DNA of 64,000 nt from Symbiodinium kawagutii (lineage: Eukaryota; Sar; Dinophyceae; Suessiales; Symbiodiniaceae): NCBI GenBank assembly GCA_009767595.1, contig VSDK01024169.1, forward strand, positions 102,328-166,327. The letters are read 5' to 3'. Under the pieces are notes generated by a model, which was not told where the DNA came from, ran no database searches, and was given only the letters and a program-made list of their open reading frames with translations. Shown piece by piece: positions 53,525 to 64,000 of the stretch. A program made the translations under genes and the position numbers. How positions within the stretch are numbered: position 1 is the first letter of the stretch; each line of letters begins with the position of its first letter.

Positions 53525-53684
53525 TGCCCATGCGCAGCCCATGAGGTCATCGAAGCAGCCTTCAGTGCTTTGGGAAAAGAACTTGAAGACTTTGATCTAG
53601 GCGTCTTAGTGTGCCAAGCTAGGCTTCTCAGTGTGCCATCAAGCGTGCAGTGCTGGAAAGGGGACAGAAGGAATGTTGTGTATG
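53525..53684 (+). CDS. Exon of 160 bp, unknown helical protein
   Basis: Acceptor GATGCTGGCAG, phase 0, then CPCAAHEVIEAAFSALGKEL EDFDLGVLVCQARLLSVPSS VQCWKGDRRNVVY to the donor G|GTGAAC. The frame runs on to a TGA at 53756 if that donor is not used. An Ala/Leu amphipathic helix opens the segment. Between 52631 and 53524 two overlapping frames (about 52890-53208) may hold another exon, for example ISCHIGKKLACLGQQPEVWN, but could not be phased. Confidence 0.55.
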
Positions 53685-53901
53685 GTGAACGCCAACCAAC
53701 AAAAGAAGGATGTGCTAACACAGACTGGAGAAGCATATGGTCATTGATTTGGGGATGAATCTGGGGAGCATCTACAAAAATTCATCCCTCAGTGTGATTT
53801 GGGGATCAGTTTTTGTTGATGCTCTTTGCCGATGCTTGAGATGACTTAGCTACTTCCGTAGCGTGTGTGTATGACGAAAAGGAGTAAATACAAGAGTTAA
53901 A

Positions 53902-55100
53902 TAAGACTAAATCTGGATTTGATTCTTTATCTTCTATACATTGAAACAAGTCCCTTGGTAGTCTGGAATCACGATTTAATTCTTTTCAATGCCAGTCCTT
54001 GTCAAAAGAATTAAATCCAGATCTAATTCTTTGGGCCATGCGCTGCCTGAGGCGCTTCTGAAAGCTGTTCACAGAGGAATTAAATCAAGATTTAATTCTT
54101 TTCCTTGGCTCCGGAGCCCTCTGAAATGGCTAGGCCCCCCGCGAAAAGAATTAAATCTTGATTTAATTCTTTTTATTTGGCTCGGCTGCTACCCCCTGAA
54201 ATGGCAGGAGTTAAGTAGGATTCATCATGGCAGGTGGGCTGATTGAAGGTAAAGAACAGCTGTGTGCGATTGACTCATGGCTTTGACCAGCTAAAAGCAA
54301 TTGATTGAAGGTGGCTTGGGAAGACCAGCTATAACCTGTTGAGTCACCAAGTATTTTTCATAGAAACCATGTTGGCTGTTTATTTCTAGACAGTTCCATC
54401 CATTGGTATGCCTTCAGGGAAATTATGCACATATAGATATACACAATGATATTTCATATTCGAATTTACGCAGACATTCGTTCTCATATAGGTATTTAGA
54501 AACCACGGATGGACATTCAGACCCCCAAAAAAGGAATTGAATCAGGACTTAATTCTTTCTTGGAGGCAAACAATTTCACATGGACCACAAATATAATAAG
54601 TATGCCCATTGAGCTTTGCATTGCTGGCCAAATCCTTTTTTTCCAATCGGCAACTTCCGTTTTTCAAAGCCCGTTTAAACTAATGCTTTGTAAACCAATG
54701 TTTCTCTCTTCTGATAGCATTGTTCACTCGAACCAGGTCAGACCCCCCAAAAAGGAATTAAATCAGGATTTAATTCTTTCTTGGAGGCAAACAATTTCAC
54801 ATGGACCACAAATATAATAAGTATGCCCGTTGAGCTTTGCATTGCTGGCCAAATCCTTTTTTTCCAATCGGCAACTTTCCGATTTGCAAGGACTTTTCAT
54901 GAAACCAATACCCTGGCCAAACCAGATAAGAAATGCAACAAAGACATGGGATAAAAGAATTAAATCCTGATTTAATTCGTTTTCATGCAGTCATTTCCTC
55001 AGGACCAACGTGAGGGAATTAAATCTTGATTTAATTTTTTTTGCTTGCGTGCCCTGTGGTGTCCACATGTTGAGGAATTAAATCGCGATTTAATTTTAAT
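53902..55100. repeat. Array of about ten palindromes, GAATTAAATC-NN-GATTTAATTC
   Basis: Copies centred near 53918, 53973 (half), 54018, 54091, 54157, 54546, 54766, 54968, 55027 and 55086. The arms AATTAAATC/GATTTAATT are conserved while the central two bases vary (CA, AA, TT, AG, CT, TT, CG). Most are followed by TCTTT(T/C). Two carry the same right flank of about 140 bp (54519-54665 and 54739-54885), so part of the array grew by segmental duplication. Confidence 0.9.
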
Positions 55101-56702
55101 TGACTCTTGTATTCACTCTCTTCCTTAGACCAAAAATGTGCATTTCGTTGAGCAGTACGATTGCTATTTGAAGATTTCTTGGGGGATCATGCTTTCATGT
55201 TGCATGTAAAGGTACATTAATACATGCCTATCCACCAAGCAGTTTGCGTATAGAATCGAATACGATCCACAAGCATTATGTGTTGCTTCGTGTGGCAGGT
55301 TGTCCTATGTTATGATTGGGAGCGTTTGTTTATGAATCAACAACAATCAATCCACTGACTGTATCAACTACATATATTCATTTCGTACAAATTGTGGGAG
55401 CACCTATCATCCAAGCTTGGCATACCTACCGCAAAGTATCCTGTAGTTGGACCAAAAATCAATACGAACCACTCAGCATTCCGTCAACCAACACTTCTCC
55501 TGTAATCTTGAGACAATTGTTCAATATGGGTTTTCTGCATCTATGGACATTTGTTGATACACTAACCATGCAGCCAAGGGGATGCTAAGCCAATCTTATG
55601 GCCCCATCCTCGCACAGGTTGCAATCTGCTAGATGATTGGCTTCGTCCTGCCATGGTGTCTCAGCGGGAAAGTTGGTTCGGTGGCTGCTTGGTTAGTTGG
55701 TCAGCCTTAAAGAACCGACAAGGAGAGTGGGAGGTCACCAATAGGAATAAGCATAGCAACTATAGCTGTTTGCATTGTGGGGTTATGACCCTCTCTTTTG
55801 TTTTTGAGGAGGATCCTATGGTTACTTCTGACCTTCTATCTTTTTTGTCAGGATTCCTAGGGTTAAGTTTTTTGAGGAGGATCCTATGGTTCGGTGAGTT
55901 TCCTTCTCGAGGCATTTCAGATACATCCATAACCTCGATGGCTCGGCTGCGAACTGTGGCAACTCAATCCCTATGCTTCCAGTTAACATTGTAGTAGGTA
56001 ACCAGCTGGTTTCTACCATTGTTGTTGGGGGTTGGTGACCTACTAAAATGGTAACTGGAAGCATAGGGAATGATATCCCAGAGTCACGATTTTGACAGTG
56101 AAAGCATCTTTATATTTGGTTGATCGTTCCACGATGGGGGTATATGCACTAACCACTCATGGATGTGTGGATATGATGGATGCATGTCTGAATCCTGACG
56201 AAATCAGGCCAGATTGGTTGAGATTGGTTGAGATTGGTTGTCACTTGTCCAGCATCATACCTCAATTGATGCAGAGCACCATAGAGTTTCCAATCGATCC
56301 ACCTCACCAGAGAGCTCGTTAAGTTGCACAAGCATCAGTGACTCCTTACATGACAACGCTACGGCATCTCACATTTTTTGGTGACCTTGTTTGTCAGTCC
56401 ATACCACATTCTGATGCTATGTGGTCACTCACTTGCAAGTTAAATGGGCTGGCAAACACATGCAAACACACGCATGTACAATACATGATATGTACGTACA
56501 TGTATAATACATAGTATATGTACACAATTCTGTGATTGAGATAAACAACTATTCAATATTTTGTACATCTACTCATGTACAAAATGTTTCAATAAGATAT
56601 TATATAAAGATATTGTCAAATATATTGTATATAGTATATGAGATTTATATAGATATGATGTACACCATTTTGTGATGTTTTTTCGCACATCCTGTTCACG
56701 AG
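55101..56702. other. No supported exon
   Basis: Two + ORFs (55316-55588, 55653-55994) are open but have unbiased third positions. A 20-bp inverted repeat around 55968-56065 (ATGCTTCCAGTTAACATTGT / AATGGTAACTGGAAGCATAG) encloses about 60 bp and looks like another small TIR element. AT-rich (GTACAT)-type sequence at 56450-56650. Confidence 0.45.
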
Positions 56703-56764
56703 GATCGAGATGCTGAGCAACGAGCTTTGGCGCTGAGGCGAGCGGCCGCGCGAGCGGCAGCGGG
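56703..56764 (+). CDS. Small GC-rich exon, Ala/Arg-rich helix
   Basis: After CACGAG (AG|G) the frame reads DRDAEQRALALRRAAARAAA to GG|GTGGGT, phase 0 to 2. Isolated GC island. A degraded family B pair follows at 57036-57207. Confidence 0.5.
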
Positions 56765-57035
56765 GTGGGTCAGCAAGCGATGGCTGGGGAACAGTAGGGG
56801 GGTTCGATTGGGAGATTGGTTCACCAGTGGTTAATAATGCTGATTTAATTGTGATGAATAGTAGTGATTCATGGTAATAACTTTTATAACTACTGATCAG
56901 CTATGAATTGATAATAAGGGATAGTAGCCATTATAGCAGGGAATATACCAACTATATGGGAAATTGGTCAACCAATGGTTCATAATGATGGCAAATAATG
57001 GTCAATAACCAACTATAATCGGGGATATACCAACA

Positions 57036-57207
57036 ATGGTTGGTTTCTCAAGCTATTGGGGTACCCCCAAGTCATCCAACCTGGGGAAGCTATGGAGGAG
57101 TTTCGATCGCCAGATGGGTGTGTCTTACCCGAAAATGGATGGTTTATCGCAAAAAATGGTTAAGATTAGATGATTTGGGAGAAACCCCAGTGTAAGAAAC
57201 CACCAGT
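57036..57207. mobile_element. Family B element, enlarged (about 170 bp)
   Basis: TTGGTTTCTCAAGCTATTGGGG at the left, ACCCCAGTGTAAGAAACCACCA at the right. An insertion of about 60 bp (CTGGGGAAGC...GTGTCTTACC) separates the usual inner arms. The rest of 56765-58174 shows no firm exon. Confidence 0.6.
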
Positions 57208-58174
57208 AAACGTTATGACATGATCCCCGAATTCTTTGGCGGTCTTTTCTTGGGTAAAGGTTCGCGACTGTAACTATAACGTGAAAGTGACGGAAGTCAC
57301 GAAGAAATCAGAGAATTGCATTGGTTCTGTGATGGTTAATAGATTAACAACACGAAGTAACACTATCATAGGAATCAAAACTGGCGGATTGGTGGTTGTG
57401 CAGGTTTGCATATTTTGCACTCTACATGACGAACCAAATTGACTACTCAATGCTTTCGGGATGGCGGGTGATCCACAGGTCAGTTTTTCTGGGAAGATCG
57501 ACTTCATTGGTTGCGATCTTGAGTGCCCAACAATTTTGAAACTATAAACTCCCAACATGCATGGTGTCTCAGTCAAAAGAAGATAGTCATTTCATGTCAT
57601 TTCTGTGATCCCTTTGGCAACGTAGTTTTGGAGCACCGCCACAATTCGTCCATGGTGACCCAAAGAACGATCGATTTGACGATGCTGATTCGTTTAATCT
57701 CAGTTATAGCTACTGTCAGTTTTATCATTATTGCTGTTGACTATCATCGTGTACATCAGCAATTATAGCTATGTGAGATGACAGTGGTGCAGAGCTTGAA
57801 GAGCTAGCCCTCTCCAAGTGCTTGCTGAAAGGGACCAATGGCGACTGCTTCAGGGTGTCCGACCGCCAATCTAAACTATGAACAAGTAAACTGTAAATAA
57901 TAGGAGATTGTGCATTTGGTTGTGAGGAAATGAGGAAAGTGTCAAAGACATTGCATGAATCAATGTTCACTTTCCATTCTCAGCAGTATCAGTTGTGATT
58001 CACAACCATAGCGCCCAATTTGACAAGATACTCGCAACCTATATTCCATAGGAAGAGCTCAAAGTGATGATTGACCATCCATGGCCATCCCATAATATGA
58101 CCATCCACCGTTGTTGGCGGTTGTTGATTTGTCTTGTTTGGTTTATAGCCTTCGACTCTGTCCGCATCCATCAG

Positions 58175-59324
58175 TGCTCATCAGCTGCATCGCTTTCGGT
58201 GACGGCAAAGCCATGTTGCAAAAACAACTTCTACTGCTTCTCTTGCAGGCCCTGGAAATGATGACTTGCAAGCGTTCGTCCACTCGTGACCAGATACTTC
58301 CAACCTCAAAGCAAATTCTTGACAGGTTCTAGGTCTTGTTTATCAGCGTTTATGTGATTTGTATGCTATGCCGCTATGCTTCAGAAATGCTCAGAATACC
58401 AGGGTACTGTATCATGTTGTATCTATTTTGGAGCCTTCTTTCGAATCTCGGAGAATCCGCCTCAACCCAGACCAGAGCCGACCAACAAAATACTTATGGC
58501 AGCTTGGTTATCACGGCCGCTGTTTGGATCTGTTGTGACCTCCTAGGATTCCGTATTTTTTCCGTTGCAGGATCCAAGGGTGGTTAAACTGTTTTGAGAA
58601 GCCACGCTTGATTCTTGATCATGTCCATAGTGGATAGTAGCTTGTTCCCTTTTTGCATCGACCATTGACAATGTTTGGGTGGTAGCTACTGGTTGGGTAT
58701 GAATATTACCTAGCATGTAAAGCCATTTCTATTATATATCTAACCTACAGCTTATCTTGTGTAATCAGCCATTGATGGTCAACAACCGGCCATTAGTGGT
58801 CAATATCCACCCAGTCAATGTTTGTAACTAGTGGCGCTTCATTCGTGTTGACCAGCCAGCTATTGGTGCTTAAAAGCCAGCCAATTCTTGTTCACATCCA
58901 GCCATGGTTAATATCCAGCCATTAGTGGTGGGATATTCTGCGGCAGTTAGTCCATGATTACACTCCGGTAACACTTCGCAATTGACAATCACCCAATACC
59001 CCATGGAGAAACCCTGGGCAAGCATCACTCAATCACCATCGCAAAAATTTCAATATTCTGGAAATCATCATGTGTGCAATTCAACCATCACATCTGATCA
59101 TTGTGGAATCTCCCAGGGTTTCCCCAGGGTTTCCCCAGGGTTTCCCCGGAAAAGTTGGCCGATCACCGGTACATCCCAGCCACGACGAGGGCGCCGCGGC
59201 GGCTCTGGTGGGGCCGGGCGCCTGCGCGGGTGACAGCTGCGATGACAGCGCCGCGCTCCTCACCATACCCAGGCGCGTTTCAGCGCTGGTTGCTGCACGT
59301 TGGATGCGTGATATGTTTGAATGA
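58175..59324 (+). CDS. Two phased exons, possibly a gene 3' end
   Basis: Exon 58175-58325 after CATCCATCAG reads LISCIAFGDGKAMLQKQLLL LLLQALEMMTCKRSSTRDQI LPTSKQILD to AG|GTTCTA (phase 1 to 2). Exon 59180-59324 after ACATCCCAG (phase 2) reads HDEGAAAALVGPGACAGDSC DDSAALLTIPRRVSALVAAR WMRDMFE and then TGA. It is strongly GC-biased up to the stop, so the TGA at 59322 may be a genuine terminator. The same 854-bp intron holds four CCAGGGTTTCCC phrases just before the acceptor. No family recognised. Confidence 0.6.
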
Positions 59325-59334
59325 CTAGGAATGC

Positions 59335-59335
59335 A

Positions 59336-59406
<71 letters not shown>

Positions 59407-59412
59407 GGTGGT
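59335..59412 (+). repeat. (GAT)n followed by (GGT)n
   Basis: About 20 GAT units pass into GGT units, starting 11 bp after the TGA at 59324. Confidence 0.97.
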
Positions 59413-59670
59413 AATGCTTGTTATAGCAGCTGACTGGTGATATCATGATTTCGCACACCTTGCAGCAACACTGTTTGCTGCGACATGGATCGTGGACTTC
59501 CCGCCGCAAAAGGCAGCTTTGACTCAGCCACAGGCCACAGAGCCTGTTGAGCTTGCAATGGCAAATGGTCAATATTGACCAACCAACAACAATGGTTAAC
59601 TAGCTGGTTAATGGTTGTAATAATAGGGGATAACAACAAGGAACTATAGGGGCTATACCAGCTATATATA

Positions 59671-59774
59671 GCGAGCTGGGTCAAGCAGTTAACCATCAAT
59701 ATCAAGCAACAATAATGGGGAAAACAATGGTTAATGATGGGAACCAGGGGTACGGGGGAACTGACCCACAGCCA
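59671..59774 (+). mobile_element. Family A MITE, diverged
   Basis: GCGAGCTGGGTCAAGC ... GATGGGAACCAGGGGTACGG ... CTGACCCACAGCCA. Left end degraded. Preceded by other fragments (TATTGACCAACCAACAAC at about 59571). Confidence 0.55.
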
Positions 59775-60547
59775 TATGGACAGACAACATGGACAGGTTT
59801 TGATATGGCACTTCTCTTGAACACATCTTCCAACTGGAGGAGCAAATCATAGAACAGTGCTGGGCATTGTTAGTGCTTTCTTGCTGTCAAATTGAATGAT
59901 GTGACACCTGAAAGAGTCCCGTACCTGACCGCAAACTGCATTTTGGCCAGATCCGCAGACATTTGGACTTCCGTCCAAGATTGTCAACACACAACCCACA
60001 AGCCACAAGCCTTAGTGGAACAATGATTGATAACAATTGCCCAACTCATGTAGAGTGATACGATAACCAAGAATGATGCCAACAATGAGGGTATCATGTG
60101 AACAATAGTATCGAATGATAAGCATAATATCAATAATGCTTCTGTCGTATGAGTTGCAAAAGGTGTTTTACCCAGAGAACAAACAGGTCTCAGGTCCATG
60201 TGCAGACACGTGCCGCGAGATCGTGCTGGGGAGTCCACCCTCAGGACATGACCATTACTATATGACCGCTTAGGACTTAAGTATAACTTATAATTAATCA
60301 TTAATCAATCATCATTTTATAAGCACCATTGCCAATGAGGTAACCATCACTGACAATGACTTAACCATCATTAACAATCATTTAACAAACATTAGCGAGC
60401 TGGACAACTAGCTAAGCCTAACGTTGTAAGCATCATTGACCATCACCAGCAACCTAGACCGGCCCCTCGTGCTCCAGGCAAAGTATCACTGCAGATAGAG
60501 TCCGAGCGTCAACTAAAGGTGCCGTGGTGGGATGAGCCATAATAGCT

Positions 60548-60666
60548 ACCCAGGATTAATAAACCCTAGGTTTATTAATTGAGGGTATCCCCTAGAAGCC
60601 TTGGTTTTCCATTGAAATGGGAACCCCCCTAGTTAATCAACCAGGGGTTTATTAATCCTGGGTAGA
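60548..60666. mobile_element. Family G TIR element (CTACCCAGGATTAATAAACCC ends)
   Basis: CTACCCAGGATTAATAAACC at 60546-60566 and GGTTTATTAATCCTGGGTAG at 60646-60665 are perfect inverse complements. The interior has GGGTATCCCC and a second inverted pair (TTAATTGAGGG / CCCCCTAGTTAA). Only one copy seen in the window. 59775-60547 has no supported exon. Confidence 0.75.
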
Positions 60667-60823
60667 CATTGCCCATTTTGAGTGGTGAGCATCCACAATT
60701 CGTAGCTCTAAGATGCTCCCTGACGTCAACTTTTGTTCCACACCACGATGATTTGTAGGTCACTGGGTCCACATCATGGAATTGCACGTTTGAAGTTGCG
60801 CTTGGTGCCATGATGTGCCATCC

Positions 60824-62683
60824 ATGGGAGCCGTAAGCGAACTTGCAGGTGAGCCATTCACTCTGGCCGGCAAGAGCATCTACTTCTTGGTGATTGATCG
60901 CTTTGCGAAGAGCGGCGAGCACAGCCACCTGGCATCACCTGGCAGGACCAGATCACCATGGCCATGGCCATGGCATTCATTGTGCTGCATTTTTCTTGCG
61001 AGTGAGGGGTACGCGATGCTGCGCGAGAAATGATGTGAAGAGCATAGAATCACCAACTTGATAATGTTTGATAAGATGAACGCTTGCCATGTATATAATA
61101 TATATTTACATATATGTATTTATATGTATATTTAAATATAGTATATTTACATATGTATATATACTTGTCATCCTGAACAGCAAGAAAGTCGTTCCCGAAC
61201 ATGCTTTGGGAAGCAGCTTGCGCTCGGGCAGGCCAATGTTCAACTTCGGGGTTGATACAAACGCAAGGGCTGCTAGATTTTGTATGATTTTCTCAGGTCC
61301 AACTCAATTTTCTTAGAGTTTCTCAAGTTCCACTTAATTTTTTTCGAGTGGTATTGGCCCATCACTACCGTTTACTCTACCCTGGCCGCGGGCTTTATAG
61401 ATGATCAATTCGAATCAGCAAACAGACAAAGGTAAGCAACGTCCCGTTTTCAGGGTCAAACCGTTTCAGCAATCCTTTACCAAATCCACCAATGAACGAA
61501 GGTGAGATGTTGGTGTAACTTGAGCTACTGGAGAAGCTCACATTCAATGATAGATCATGATAGTTTGCGGGCTGCCTTTCCGAGGTGAGGATTACTCATA
61601 TTGCAAGAAGCAGTCACTTGGTCGACCAAATTTGAACGTCACAGCTCCAAATGATGCGCTTGAACAGTTCAGGTATATTTGCACGTCAGTACATGGTTGT
61701 TGGACATCTGAGTGTGTCCGAAGATGTTTGGATACCCCAACGAGCTAGCAATGATAAGATAGAATTGAGTAGTGCTAGGTAAGTATTACGCAAGATATCA
61801 ATATTTGTTTGATTTCAGTATTTCAGACAACCAAATTTGATGATACACCCTGTATCCCGCTTCAACGCTTAAAGCGACATCATTGGGCAGAGATTCTCCC
61901 ATGATCTGAGCCATTGGACGGTTGGCCAGGGCGCTTCCAAGCGATACTCAAAATCATTGTGGCCGTTCGAATGATCAAGCAATGAGATCCCTTCATTGAA
62001 ATGGTCATATGCCAAAATCTGGTAACCAAGAACCAACGAAAAAAAAGATAGGAAACCATTTGTTTGGGGGGTACCATTATTTGGGAACATACCAAAACAT
62101 CAAACAATGAAACGAAGCAGATAAGTTGTTTGACCTTTTCCTGGCATATGATGGCACCATCTCAAAGTTTTGACATGTTGGATCATTTCGGTCGTTTTTA
62201 GTAGAGGCGCACATGGTGGTTTCTCAAAATAGGGCCCCCCCAAATCATCCAGTACGGATCATGTGAAATAGCAAACCAATCATAAGTTGGAGGTTCCCTA
62301 TTTTGAGAAATCACCATATTAAATATGATTTGGGGATATCGCCTATTTCTTGTACTGTAGCCTTTTCAGAAGCTATGCTTGAGCCTTGCACTTGCTTGGA
62401 CTGCGTTGCAGTTCTGGTGACCAACGTTTGCTTCACTCAGCCAGGCTGAATTTCTTTCAAGGAGCCAACATCCTGCTACCATTTGCTGCCCATTAATTCA
62501 AAGGTACTACAGTACTCTATTGCTTAAACTCAAAATGCCTGGTTTTCCTGGAAACCCTTCAAAATAGTACGAAATGACTTCAGGTTTGACAGTGCCCATG
62601 GTGATGCAATCATCGTCAGCCGAGGGCAGACTGGAGCAAAAATCAAAATCTGGGTGGCGGATACTGCGGCGGTAGCATCAAGG
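60824..62683 (+). CDS. Alpha-amylase-like (GH13) N-terminal exons
   Basis: First exon, from the ATG at 60824 (or from the AG at 60846-60847), reads GEPFTLAGKSIYFLVIDRFA KSG. SIYFLxxDRFA is the first beta-strand signature of fungal-type alpha-amylases. A possible second exon, 62630-62683, after GAGGGCAG, reads WSKNQNLGGGYCGGSIKG to the donor G|GTATCA; YCGG-(T/S)-x-(K/Q)-G-I is the next conserved block in that family. Joining needs a GC donor (CCTG|GCAGGA at 60942) and then phases correctly. Downstream catalytic regions would be outside the window. Doubts: another frame of the second island (62584-62737, FDSAHGDAIIVSRGQTGAKI) is longer and also has AG and GT, and GTGAGC at 60848 itself looks like a donor. 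Alpha-amylase hydrolyses internal alpha-1,4 glucosidic bonds in starch. Confidence 0.45.
60945..62629. other. Intron-like interval
   Basis: Holds an AT-rich (TATA/CATA) tract at about 61090-61165 and a family B element at 62214-62316. A short frame at 61557-61748 has no coding bias. Confidence 0.4.
62214..62316. mobile_element. Family B element
   Basis: TGGTGGTTTCTCAAAATAGGG and CCCTATTTTGAGAAATCACCA are near-perfect inverted ends, with CCCCAAATCATCCAGTACGG inside. Confidence 0.85.
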
Positions 62684-63365
62684 GTATCACCAGCGACTCG
62701 TCTTGAGCTTGATGTTGAAGCTGCTATCATTTTCAAGGTTTGCCAGCTAGGGTTCACAAAGAAGCAGTTGAAACATGACTGTGCTTCCATAAGCCTGCTA
62801 CCCCGCAAAAAATGTGTCGATTGGTTGCTACAAGCGGAATATGATTTATTCGGTATGGTTTGTTCAAGGGCACTATAAGGACAGACCTATATAGGGGTCT
62901 TCGTGGAGAAGCTTTGTGCAGTTTTGCTTGGCCTGTACGGTGTTCACATGGTCCACACATATGCTGTTTTGCACCTGCCACGCATTTCAGACGCTTTCAG
63001 ACTGGCAATCTGGAGGAATGGTGCTGATTCCTAAGAATCCGCCATGTCTTGACTTGACATGGCTTGAGCATGCTTGACCGATGATAAACAGTGGTGGACC
63101 CCTATACGCTGGAGATCATTGATGCCATCACGTTTTGCCCCCGTTCTCAAACCATTGGCTACGTTTAATTTCGATGGAAGACTGTGACGAACACAAAGGA
63201 TTTGCAACCCAAATTTGCCTTCATGTAAGTGCGGTTGATTCTGTGTACTTCGCAGTGTTTGCAAGTGTGCACTGGTATCATCCCAATGCACATTTTTTTT
63301 ATATTTATGCCGCTCTTAAGCTTGCTAGGAAAAACTGTGTCAGTAGAGTAGTACTCGTCTCTTAG

Positions 63366-63878
63366 TCATCGCAGCAGCAATAGCAGCAGCAATAGTAACA
63401 GCAGCAGCAGCGACAGCAGCAGCAGCAGGAGCGGGAGGAGGATGAGGAGGATGAGGAGGAGGAGGAGCAGGAGCAGTAGTAGCAAAGGTAGTACTAGTAG
63501 TACTAGTCGTGATAGTAGTAGTATGTAACAGTAATAGTAATAATAGTAAAGGTAATAGTAATAGCAGTAGTAGCAATAAGAATAACAATGATAATCATAA
63601 TAGCAGTAGTTCTACTAGTACTGGTACTGGTGGTAGAAGTAGAAGTAGAAGAAGAAGTAGTGGAGTAGTAGTAGTAGTAGTACTCCTACTCCTACTACTA
63701 CTTCTACTACTACTACTACTACTACTACTATTACTACTACTATCACTACTACTACTACTATTATTAGTATTGCTACTACTACTACTACTATTATTACTAC
63801 TACTATTACTACTACTATTATTACTACTGCTATTGCTACTATCACTACTACTATTACTACTACTATTACTACTACTAT

Positions 63879-63910
<32 letters not shown>

Positions 63911-63911
63911 T

Positions 63912-64000
<89 letters not shown>
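63366..64000. repeat. Trinucleotide tract with strand switch (AGC/AGT then ACT), runs off the window
   Basis: GCAGCAGC and GTAGTAGTA units fill 63366-63682. At about 63683 the + strand changes to CTCCTACTACTAC and stays (ACT)n to the right edge, with the last ~120 bases perfect. The interval 62738-63365 has no firm exon; a GTAAGT after MEDCDEHKGFATQICLH at about 63226 is the only hint. Confidence 0.95.

Noticed and set aside
55316-55994. Two + strand ORFs of 90 and 113 codons
   Set aside because: No codon bias, no splice-site support, AT-rich; probably chance.

Overview
The window looks like a nuclear genome segment of a dinoflagellate, probably of the Symbiodiniaceae/Polarella (Suessiales) kind. 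The evidence is a Ty1/copia polyprotein of the dinoflagellate type carrying a cytosine-methyltransferase-like PPCGPFS module, a LINE fragment of the zinc-knuckle + RNase H type, and very short coding exons scattered in AT-richer, repeat-filled DNA. Almost all exons read on the + strand. No rRNA, tRNA, CRISPR array or bacterial-type operon was seen. The species call is inference.

Layout. 1-5635: 3' part of a copia retrotransposon, with a polyprotein open from the left edge and a short 3' LTR ending in TGTGA/TCACA. 5.6-30 kb: dispersed short exons, MITE-like elements, simple repeats, and at 15751-17776 a 5'-truncated LINE inserted into one of the MITEs with a 13-bp target duplication. 30.7-32.3 kb: a degenerate CCCTAGAT repeat field that switches strand around a GC-rich exon encoding a HEAT-type repeat. 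32.3-38.6 kb: mostly repeats, including a 10-bp-unit minisatellite. 38.6-53.7 kb: the best gene evidence, two runs of small exons whose splice phases fit from one exon to the next. 53.9-55.1 kb: an array of about ten AATTAAATC..GATTTAATT palindromes. 56.7-59.3 kb: three further exons. 60.8-62.7 kb: two exons resembling the N-terminus of a GH13 alpha-amylase. 63.37-64.0 kb: a trinucleotide tract running off the right end.

The main observation is that several unrelated families of short terminal-inverted-repeat elements (called A, B, C, D here) are not just near genes but form introns. In several cases the element fills nearly the whole intron, its ends supply or abut the GT and AG, and removing it joins two open frames in phase. 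These are introner-like elements. Gene products are mostly unrecognised; only the copia polyprotein, the LINE, the HEAT exon and the amylase-like exons have a family call. Exon borders were read by eye from frame, phase and GT/AG signals, so single borders may be wrong even where the exon is real. Gene boundaries (first exon, stop, number of genes) could not be fixed.
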